Part shown: in pieces, positions 1-5,173 of the stretch
Layout: each line of letters starts with the position of its first letter
How positions within the stretch are numbered: position 1 is the first letter of the stretch
From: Puniceicoccales bacterium
GTDB lineage: Bacteria > Verrucomicrobiota > Verrucomicrobiia > Opitutales > Oceanipulchritudinaceae
DNA length: 5,444 bases
Assembly: GCA_030595525.1 (NCBI GenBank)
Contig: JAUVDD010000131.1
Coordinates: forward strand, 1 to 5,444
Reading direction: 5' to 3'
Translations under genes and position numbers: made by a program
Notes under the pieces: generated by a model
What the model was told of the DNA's origin: nothing
Database searches by the model: none
What the model saw: the letters and a program-made list of their open reading frames with translations, nothing else

Positions 1-343
1 ACGAGAAGCATCCCACCGTTCCACTCATTGGAACCGAGAACATCGTCCCAACTAACTGGCAGGTATCCTCCTATGCCAACCAGTGGGCGCCCTGGGGTTG
101 CATAGTCGACTACGAGTTCGAGGAGTAGGACAAGAATCCCAACGCGGATTATGATTCAGATGGTGTTCTCACGCGGATGGAGGCGCAAAAACAATCCAGA
201 GCCGCCTTATTGAACTCAAGATCGGCTATGAATTTGAGCTGATCCAGGGACACGATCACAACCTCTACAAACTTTACGATCACTCAGGGATCGAAAGTTT
301 GCTTTTTCATACCCGCTATTTCGGTGATTCGTATCCTTACTAG
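1..343 (+). pseudogene. Decayed C-terminal fragment of an unidentified protein with an EF-hand-like loop
   Basis: The reading frame open at the left edge (codons from base 3) gives a protein-like stretch with NWQVSSYANQWAPWG and ends at TAG 126-128. The same frame continues past the stop into DYDSDGVLTRME (150-182), a good 12-residue EF-hand or dockerin-type calcium loop with acidic residues at positions 1, 3, 5 and 12 and Gly at 6. Just after it, at the A-run 187-191, coding sense moves to the next frame (KTIQSRLIELKIGYEFEL and onward) and runs to TAG 341-343. One missing A in that run would restore a single frame, and TAG could be a former Tyr codon (TAC or TAT). The parent gene therefore carries a nonsense and a frameshift lesion, unless these are sequencing errors. 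I do not recognise the family. The calcium-loop style is common in secreted PVC-group proteins, but no function can be assigned. The 5' part lies outside the window. Confidence 0.6.
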
Positions 344-1191
344 ACTCCTGCAAATGCGTTAAATCCGCCGTCGACCGCAATCACTGTTCCAGTGACAAAT
401 CCTGCAGCCTGGTCAGATACCAACCAAACCAGAGTACCAATCAAATCCTCTGGATCACCGTAGCGTTCCATGGGCGTATTCGAAATGATCTTGTTCCCAC
501 GGGCAGTCATTGAACCATCTTCATTCGTTAAAAGCGCACGGTTTTGGTCTGTTAAGAAAAATCCGGGTGCGATTGCGTTTACCCGAACACCAACTTTGGC
601 CAAATGAACGGCCAGCCATCCTGTAAAGTTGCTCACTGCAGCTTTTGCGGCGCTGTAAGCGGGAACTTTGGTCAATGCCGTAAATGCACTCATGGAGGAA
701 ATATTAATGATTACTCCTGATCCATTTTTGGCCATGCTCTTTGAAAATACTTGCGTTGGAATGAACGTACCAAGGAAATTCAAATTTAGCGTAAAACCAA
801 CACCCTTTGGATCTAAATCGTAGAAGCTGGTCGCTTCGGATGAGTCATTTTCAAGTTCATCAGGTGTCAAATATTCCAAAGAAGATGTTCCCTTGGGATG
901 ATTGCCCCCTGCTCCATTGATTAAAATATCAACGCCACCAAATTCTTTCAGAACGATCTCATTCGCAGACTCGATCGATTCTTTTTCCAATACATTACAG
1001 GCAAGAGCGATTGCAGTTCCACCTGCTGCTTTGATCGCATCGGCTACTTTCTCAGCGGCTTCCTGATTCAGGTCAGTAACCGCAATTTTGGCACCTCGTT
1101 TAGCGAGTTCCATGGCCATTTTTCCGCAGAGAATTCCTCCTCCGCCAGTGATCACCACAGACTTTCCAGAAAGATCAAATAATTTATCCAT
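340..1191 (-). CDS. uxuB: D-mannonate oxidoreductase (fructuronate reductase), SDR family
   Basis: Predicted cytosolic NAD(P)-dependent short-chain dehydrogenase interconverting D-fructuronate and D-mannonate in hexuronate catabolism. Numbering from the ATG at 1191 (283 aa): nucleotide-binding TGGGGILC at 15-22, NGAGG at 92-96, and the catalytic tetrad N138, S166, Y179, K183 (the last two in YSAAK). The tail has the Rossmann-end motif VDGGF. The NGAGGNHPK block, the long acidic insertion after it, the ISSMSAF segment, APGFFLTDQNR and the ending around VDGGFNAF match my memory of Bacillus-type UxuB (YjmF) much better than gluconate 5-dehydrogenases or KduD. The usual last Gly of TGxxxGxG is Cys, which I believe also occurs in this subfamily. 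An in-frame TTG at 1203 would add four residues but lies inside the operator, so the ATG is preferred; a weak GAG sits seven bases before it. It is last in the minus-strand gene set, 72 bp after the LarA-like gene, and has its own operator. Its TAG shares a CTAG with the stop of the plus-strand relic. Confidence 0.87.
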   Translation of the reverse strand: MDKLFDLSGKSVVITGGGGILCGKMAMELAKRGAKIAVTDLNQEAAEKVADAIKAAGGTAIALACNVLEKESIESANEIVLKEFGGVDILINGAGGNHPKGTSSLEYLTPDELENDSSEATSFYDLDPKGVGFTLNLNFLGTFIPTQVFSKSMAKNGSGVIINISSMSAFTALTKVPAYSAAKAAVSNFTGWLAVHLAKVGVRVNAIAPGFFLTDQNRALLTNEDGSMTARGNKIISNTPMERYGDPEDLIGTLVWLVSDQAAGFVTGTVIAVDGGFNAFAGV

Positions 1192-1198
1192 ATGTAAT

Positions 1199-1212
1199 CT
1201 CAAACGTTTGAG
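1199..1212. promoter_or_regulatory. LacI-family operator directly upstream of uxuB
   Basis: CTCAAACGTTTGAG is a perfect 14-bp palindrome with the central CG typical of LacI/PurR-type operators. It ends seven bases before the uxuB ATG and has the same half-site as the two palindromes flanking the divergent regulator. Its uxuB-proximal half also supplies the only Shine-Dalgarno-like GAG for that gene, so bound repressor could hinder both transcription and exposure of the start region. Its position within an operon gap suggests a separately controlled promoter for uxuB. Site identity is inferred from symmetry and recurrence. Confidence 0.85.
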
Positions 1213-1214
1213 TA

Positions 1215-1230
1215 TGTATTTTGCAATACA
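1215..1230. repeat. Second short palindrome beside the uxuB operator
   Basis: TGTATT-TTGC-AATACA is a 6-bp perfect inverted repeat with a four-base spacer. It starts three bases beyond the operator, on the side away from uxuB. It has no T-run, so it is not terminator-like. It could be a second regulator's site, part of the uxuB promoter region, or chance in AT-rich DNA. No partner copy was found elsewhere in the window. Confidence 0.35.
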
Positions 1231-1263
1231 AATTTTAATGATATCGTTGCGGTATCCACAGAA

Positions 1264-2544
1264 TCAGTCCTGAAATTTTTCCTTAAAAGCCCACAATCCC
1301 AACGCGGGATTGCTGATGAAGAAAATTTCTTCACCATCGGCCATTGTATTCCAGCCATCCTTTAGTTCTTCCGGATTATATATCTCTACTGCTTCCTGGT
1401 GTGGAATTGCATCAAAACCGACAGATCGGACTTCCTCCAGACTCATGTCCTCTCCAGGACAGTAAGTAATGTTAAAACGACCTTCTGAAGATCCGTGAAT
1501 CAGGTGGGCAGCTGCACTCAAGTTTGAGCTTAGGTCGTCATTTTCCTTAAGAGCCTTGAGTGTAGCTGGTGTTCCGCAGTAGCCGAACTTCCGGATCAAT
1601 TTATCGATTTCAGGATCCTCACCAAACTCCTTAAGCCCGGGAGCCAGAACAACGAGTTCTCCATCATCCGCAATTGCCATACGGGTACGGTAAACAGACT
1701 TGTTCCCCAGCCAAGTGCTCGTGAATTCTTCAGGATCCAGATACACGACAACTTTTTTCGGCTCACGGTCTAACAATGTGATGTTGACTTCACGGGCAAG
1801 TTTGCAGGCCTTAACATAGGCCGTTTCGTCATCACTGGAATAGAAACCCCGCATATGCATTTTACCCGTATCATAATCCTGTTCCATCACAGTCAGAATG
1901 TATGTAATCGGCAAATCGCCCAGGTAGTTTTGCACGGCTTCATTTAATAGCTCGCGAACTGGCGTGTCGGTTTGGCCAAGGATGTCTTCGATACCACAAG
2001 CTGCACCGAGGAAGTGGGACTTATTGATAATATCGGCCCCTCCAACCCCAACTACAATATTCTTTGTATAATTGGCCATACCAACCACTTCATGCGGGAC
2101 CACTTGACCGATGGATAAGATGATATCATAGCCATCCTTCAAGATCTTATTCACCTCAACAACCACCGAATAGTCCACCTTGCCATCGGACAATTCAAGC
2201 AGGCGTTCCCTCGGAATTTCGCCAACTCGAACAATGCCGTTGCGCCAATCATGCACTTTGAAAACATCAAGAGGAATGGAATCTCCAAACATCATGCGTA
2301 ACTGCTCTTCGGTCATGGGGTTGTGAGTCCCCAATGCAGGCATGATGTCAACATGCACACCTTCGGCCGACAATTTGTCATAAATAATGGCCGTTATCGG
2401 TCCGGCCATAGAATTTAACCGGGTATGATCCGGTGGGAGAACTAAAACCTTTTTAAGTTCCCCCGCTTGTTCCAGGCACTGATTAACCAGTGCCTTAAGT
2501 TCCTCATTCGAAATAGAGGTTGTGGCTGAATATTTGCTGATCAC
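1264..2544 (-). CDS. larA: LarA-family (DUF2088) nickel-pincer 2-hydroxyacid racemase/epimerase; possible D-gluconate/D-mannonate 2-epimerase
   Basis: A 426-residue protein, the same size as lactate racemase LarA (about 424). LarA enzymes epimerise the carbon next to a carboxylate by hydride transfer, using a nickel pincer nucleotide tethered to a Lys. The key residues are present: D39-H-T-R42 (LarA D72/R75), H74 in GTHNPMT (H108), H151 in VPHEVVG (H174), K161 (K184, cofactor tether) and H177 (H200, nickel ligand). The 10- and 16-residue spacings H151-K161-H177 equal those of LarA. The start is GTG at 2544, whose G is the last base of the gnd TAG stop; no Shine-Dalgarno is visible, so translational coupling is likely. 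Lactate is an unlikely substrate, because the neighbours handle gluconate-6-phosphate and mannonate. The superfamily reportedly includes a D-gluconate 2-epimerase, whose product is D-mannonate. That assignment is inferred from context. No larB, larC or larE cofactor genes lie in the window. The symbol denotes the family, not proven lactate racemase activity. Confidence 0.85.
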   Translation of the reverse strand: MISKYSATTSISNEELKALVNQCLEQAGELKKVLVLPPDHTRLNSMAGPITAIIYDKLSAEGVHVDIMPALGTHNPMTEEQLRMMFGDSIPLDVFKVHDWRNGIVRVGEIPRERLLELSDGKVDYSVVVEVNKILKDGYDIILSIGQVVPHEVVGMANYTKNIVVGVGGADIINKSHFLGAACGIEDILGQTDTPVRELLNEAVQNYLGDLPITYILTVMEQDYDTGKMHMRGFYSSDDETAYVKACKLAREVNITLLDREPKKVVVYLDPEEFTSTWLGNKSVYRTRMAIADDGELVVLAPGLKEFGEDPEIDKLIRKFGYCGTPATLKALKENDDLSSNLSAAAHLIHGSSEGRFNITYCPGEDMSLEEVRSVGFDAIPHQEAVEIYNPEELKDGWNTMADGEEIFFISNPALGLWAFKEKFQD

Positions 2545-3992
2545 TAGACGATGTAGGTTGATGCTGATGTGTCACCGCCACGGCCTGTCCAGTTAGTATG
2601 GAAAAATTCTCCCCTTGGGCTGTCCACCCGTTCATAGGTGTGTGCACCAAAGTAGTCACGTTGTGCCTGAAGCAGGTTCGCCGGAAGGCGTTCGGCACGG
2701 TAACCATCAAAGAAAGCCAGCGCCGAGCTGATTGCCGGCATCGGAATTCCCAACTCAACTGCCTTCATAACCACACGTCTCCAGGATGCCTGGGCATTTT
2801 CCACTGCTTCCTTGAAGAATGGGTCCAGCAGAAGGTTAACCAGGTCAGGATTGTTATCGAATGCATCCTTGATTTTACCGAGGAACACCGAACGGATAAT
2901 ACAACCACCTCTCCACATCAGGGCAATTCCACCGTTATTGAGGTTCCATCCGTACGCCTCAGCAGATGCCCGCATCAACTGGTATCCCTGTGCATAGGAA
3001 ACAATCTTTGAGGCATACAGCGCCTGCTTGAGGTCATTGATCATGCTTGCCTTGTCACCGTCAAAATCGCCCTGTGGACCAGTCAGTACTTTTGCGGCAT
3101 CAACGCGTTCGTCCTTCAAGGCGGACAGACATCGTGCAAACACCGCCTCACCAATTAAAGTCAACGGCTGGCCGACATCCAATGCAGCAACTGCGGTCCA
3201 CTTGCCAGTACCCTTCTGTCCGGCGGTGTCGAGAATGCTGTCAATGACAGCTTCGCCTTCCTCTGTCTTGTATCCAAGGATGTCTCGGGTAATTTCAATC
3301 AGGTAGGAATCCAGCTCTGATGCATTCCAGTCCTTGAAAACCTCGTGCATCTCCTCGTTGGACATGCCAAGTCCTTCCTTCATCATCTGATAGGTCTCAC
3401 AAATCATCTGCATGTCACCATACTCGATACCATTGTGTACCATCTTGACGAAATGGCCTGCGCCACCCTCTCCTACCCAGTCACAGCAGGGATCACCCTC
3501 ATCTGTGTGGGCACAGATTTTCTGAAAAATCGGCTTAACGGATTCCCATGCTGAAGTGGAACCACCCGGCATGATAGAGGGACCCAGCAACGCGCCTTCT
3601 TCCCCGCCAGAAACACCCGTTCCGATGTAAAGCAATCCCTTGCTCTCCACATAGGCAGTCCGGCGAATTGTATCAGGGAAGTGGGAATTGCCACCATCAA
3701 TGATGATGTCCCCTTCTTCTAGATAGGGAATGACCTTTTCAATAAAGTCATCCACTGCCTGACCCGCCTTCACCAGCATCATCACCTTGCGGGGACGCTC
3801 GAGACTGGTACAAAAATCCTCGATGCTTTTGCATCCGATGAAGTTCTTCCCGGCACCACGGCCGTTCACGAACTTATCTACTTTCTCAACCGTACGGTTG
3901 TACACAGCAACAGTGAAGCCCTTGCTCTCCATGTTCAGGACAAGGTTTTCGCCCATCACTGCCAAACCAATCAATCCAATATCTGCTTTCAT
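2544..3992 (-). CDS. gnd: 6-phosphogluconate dehydrogenase, decarboxylating
   Basis: Cytosolic enzyme of the oxidative pentose phosphate pathway: 6-phospho-D-gluconate plus NADP+ gives ribulose 5-phosphate, CO2 and NADPH. At 482 aa it is near the usual 468-485 of the long dimeric form. The N-terminal Rossmann domain has GLAVMG (9-14) and N32-R33-T34, the usual NADP-phosphate contact. Substrate and catalytic residues fall at classical positions: S128-G-G, K183, N187 and E190 in FVKMVHNGIEYGD, KGTGKWT at 259-265, R367 in IIRSVFL, and the partner-subunit residues R445 and H451 in RDYFGAHTYER. It is the first intact gene of the operon and overlaps the LarA-like gene by one base. No Shine-Dalgarno precedes its ATG; the upstream bases are AT-rich (TTAATATAATA). 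The leader contains a relic gene start and an operator, so it is probably repressed by the divergent LacI-type protein. The co-expressed sugar-acid genes suggest a catabolic gluconate role rather than a housekeeping one. Confidence 0.97.
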   Translation of the reverse strand: MKADIGLIGLAVMGENLVLNMESKGFTVAVYNRTVEKVDKFVNGRGAGKNFIGCKSIEDFCTSLERPRKVMMLVKAGQAVDDFIEKVIPYLEEGDIIIDGGNSHFPDTIRRTAYVESKGLLYIGTGVSGGEEGALLGPSIMPGGSTSAWESVKPIFQKICAHTDEGDPCCDWVGEGGAGHFVKMVHNGIEYGDMQMICETYQMMKEGLGMSNEEMHEVFKDWNASELDSYLIEITRDILGYKTEEGEAVIDSILDTAGQKGTGKWTAVAALDVGQPLTLIGEAVFARCLSALKDERVDAAKVLTGPQGDFDGDKASMINDLKQALYASKIVSYAQGYQLMRASAEAYGWNLNNGGIALMWRGGCIIRSVFLGKIKDAFDNNPDLVNLLLDPFFKEAVENAQASWRRVVMKAVELGIPMPAISSALAFFDGYRAERLPANLLQAQRDYFGAHTYERVDSPRGEFFHTNWTGRGGDTSASTYIV

Positions 3993-4021
3993 TATTATAT
4001 TAAGTTAGATGTTAAAACTAA

Positions 4022-4084
4022 TTACCGCTGAATACGAGCCGTTCCTCCAGTAATGACGGCGATTTTTCCGTCTTAATCCTTCAT
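4022..4084 (-). pseudogene. Relic of the 5' end of a lost SDR dehydrogenase gene
   Basis: Reading leftward from ATG 4084-4082, the codons give MKD, a TAA (4075-4073), then DGKIAVITGG, TARIQR and a TAA (4024-4022). The block after the first stop is an unmistakable start of a short-chain dehydrogenase: the beta strand KIAVITGG followed by a spoiled TGxxxGIG motif (GIG has become RIQ). The first TAA could be a mutated TTA Leu codon, as in the common DLxGK start of SDRs. A good Shine-Dalgarno (GAGG on the minus strand, bases 4094-4091) sits six bases before the ATG, better than those of the intact genes. An operator lies about 20 bp further upstream. The likely history is that an SDR gene once headed this operon and was deleted down to its first 20 or so codons. 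It is not a copy of uxuB, whose corresponding segment is TGGGGILC. The short frame MKD-stop may still be translated as a leader. Confidence 0.7.
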
Positions 4085-4104
4085 TTTTTTCCTCAGTGGT
4101 ATTA

Positions 4105-4120
4105 TCTCAAAGGTTTGAGA
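4105..4120. promoter_or_regulatory. LacI-family operator controlling the gnd operon
   Basis: TCTCAAAGGTTTGAGA has perfect 7-bp inverted arms (TCTCAAA/TTTGAGA) around GG. It shares both arms with the palindrome just before the regulator gene and 6 bp of each arm with the one before uxuB. It lies 20 bp upstream of the relic SDR start and 112 bp upstream of the gnd ATG, suited to blocking transcription leftward into gnd. The centre is GG rather than CG or CA, the only variable part among the three sites. Confidence 0.87.
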
Positions 4121-4142
4121 AGACCACATATTTTTATCCATG

Positions 4143-4160
4143 AGCAAGCAAATTCTTGCT
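4143..4160. repeat. Small inverted repeat between the two divergent operators
   Basis: AGCAAG (4143-4148) and CTTGCT (4155-4160) are perfect inverted arms around a six-base AT-rich spacer, followed on the plus strand by four more T bases. The stem is short and not very GC-rich. It could be a weak hairpin in a lacI leader, a binding site, or chance. It lies where promoters for the two divergent transcripts are expected. Confidence 0.3.
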
Positions 4161-4180
4161 TTTTAGTTTAAAAATCCTTG

Positions 4181-4198
4181 TTCTCAAACATTTGAGAA
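4181..4198. promoter_or_regulatory. LacI-family operator overlapping the regulator's ribosome binding site (autoregulation)
   Basis: TTCTCAAACATTTGAGAA has perfect 8-bp arms around CA, the longest symmetry of the three sites. Its right arm runs into GAGAAAG, the likely Shine-Dalgarno of the regulator, whose ATG is at 4205. A repressor bound here would sit just ahead of its own gene and limit its own synthesis. The arms match the other two operators, which is the main evidence that this regulator binds all three. Confidence 0.88.
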
Positions 4199-4204
4199 AG
4201 AACC

Positions 4205-5173
4205 ATGGCCGTTAGCCAAAGACAGATTGCCGAAAAACTTGGGGTATCCATCGCCCTCGTGTCCCGCGTCCTATCAGGAAAAGCGGCGGAAATCGGCATC
4301 ACACAGGACAAGATCGACAAGGTTCTACGAATTGCCGACGAAATGGGCTACGTCCCCAGTGCCGCGGCCCTGAGCCTGATTGGCAAATCCACCCGGACGA
4401 TGGGCATTGCTGTCTATGACTTCAATGACCCCTTCTTTGGTTCCCTTATCAAGGAGATCCAAATCCAGGCCCATGAACACAATTATTCCCTGGTTCTGGC
4501 AGGATTTCTCAACCGCAGTCCGGATAGACAAGACTTGCAGGCATTTCATAAACACCGGCTGGACGGATTGATCGTCATCGGCACCGACACCAATGCCCAG
4601 TGGCTGGAAGACTTTGCGGACTTGCCGGTTGTCAGGATCGGGCACGGAAATGCTGCCGAGCAAAGTTCATGCATCTCAATCGATGAAGTTGAGGCTGCCC
4701 GGAATATTTTCGATCACCTGTCGAGCATTGGCAGGAAGCAAATTGCCTACATCTGTGCGAATTTGCCCGCGCATAAAATCCGTGAGAAAGCATTCAAGAT
4801 GGCGGCGAATGAAGCTGGCCTTTCACTCAGGGTGTTTCAATCAGAAGAACGCAGAGCATTCCAGGCTGGCTTGGAAAAGTCGGTTGAGGTCCTCAAGCAG
4901 GCACCGGCAACCGATGCCTTGATTTGCGCCACGGATCGGGTCGCGATGGGCACCCTGCACGCTCTTTATGAAGGAAGAATCAAGGTCCCGGAACAGATCG
5001 CTGTCACCGGCTTTGATGATATCCCTGCAGCATCAGAGTGTATTCCCCCGATTACTACTATTCGTCAGCCAGTTGGCCAGATGGTTCAAGATGCCTTCAA
5101 GGCAATCCTCGATCCGGATAATCCTCCGAACGGATCCCATTCAGGGAAATTAATCGTTCGCCGCTCGTCCTGA
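4205..5173 (+). CDS. LacI/GalR-family transcriptional repressor of the sugar-acid operon
   Basis: A 322-aa DNA-binding regulator of LacI type. The N-terminal helix-turn-helix (about residues 4-25) reads QRQIAEKLGVS-IAL-VSRVLSG. I16, A17 and L18 align with the base-reading Y17, Q18 and T19 of E. coli LacI, and R21 with R22. The third helix and hinge follow (GYVPSAAALSL, 48-58), including a Leu suited to minor-groove insertion. Residues 65-315 are a periplasmic-binding-protein-like effector domain with DGLIVIG (120-126), TDRVAMG (243-249), GFDD (269-272) and TTIRQP (284-289), all family hallmarks. The ATG at 4205 is supported by GAGAAAG upstream and by where the helix-turn-helix begins. The C-terminus (KLIVRRSS) is normal in type. 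It is divergent from gnd, with palindromic operators between them and another before uxuB. The ligand is probably a sugar acid from the pathway (gluconate, mannonate or fructuronate), but its identity cannot be read from the sequence. Confidence 0.94.
   Translation: MAVSQRQIAEKLGVSIALVSRVLSGKAAEIGITQDKIDKVLRIADEMGYVPSAAALSLIGKSTRTMGIAVYDFNDPFFGSLIKEIQIQAHEHNYSLVLAGFLNRSPDRQDLQAFHKHRLDGLIVIGTDTNAQWLEDFADLPVVRIGHGNAAEQSSCISIDEVEAARNIFDHLSSIGRKQIAYICANLPAHKIREKAFKMAANEAGLSLRVFQSEERRAFQAGLEKSVEVLKQAPATDALICATDRVAMGTLHALYEGRIKVPEQIAVTGFDDIPAASECIPPITTIRQPVGQMVQDAFKAILDPDNPPNGSHSGKLIVRRSS

Larger units (their letters stand above)
3993..4204. promoter_or_regulatory. Divergent control region between gnd operon and lacI-type gene
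   Basis: This 212-bp spacer separates the outward-facing gnd and regulator genes. It contains two operator palindromes with centres 77 bp apart, a small inverted repeat between them, and the remains of an SDR gene start facing gnd. AT-rich stretches lie between the operators (around 4131-4138 and 4161-4177), where promoters for both directions would be expected. I could not pick a convincing -35/-10 pair for either direction, so none is called. Repressor at both sites could close both promoters. Confidence 0.7.

Noticed and set aside
126..128. TAG read through as a programmed recoding or unusual amino acid codon
   Set aside because: A frameshift follows within 70 bases and no supporting structure was seen, so simple gene decay is more likely.
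277..293. Inverted repeat CGATC/GATCG as a terminator for uxuB or the relic
   Set aside because: The stem is only 5 bp with a 7-base loop. For minus-strand transcription no T-run follows, and for the plus strand it lies before the relic's end.
1192..1203. Upstream in-frame TTG start for uxuB (four extra residues, MRLH)
   Set aside because: The TTG lies inside the operator palindrome, has no ribosome binding site, and family members begin near the ATG-encoded residue.
1517..1528. Fourth operator-like sequence CTCAAGTTTGAG inside the LarA-like gene
   Set aside because: It lacks the AAA/TTT arms at the right spacing (12 rather than 14 bases), is not a perfect palindrome, and sits mid-gene.
2598..3011. 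137-codon plus-strand open frame opposite gnd
   Set aside because: It is antisense to well-conserved gnd coding sequence, its composition is not protein-like, and no start signal is visible. It is a shadow frame.
4325..4663. 112-codon minus-strand open frame opposite the lacI-type gene
   Set aside because: It mirrors a clear LacI-family coding sequence and shows no recognisable domain.
4205..5173. Regulator being a PurR or CcpA orthologue because the operators resemble CAAACGTTTG
   Set aside because: The recognition helix residues (I-A-L) differ from those, and its neighbours are sugar-acid genes rather than purine or global carbon control genes.
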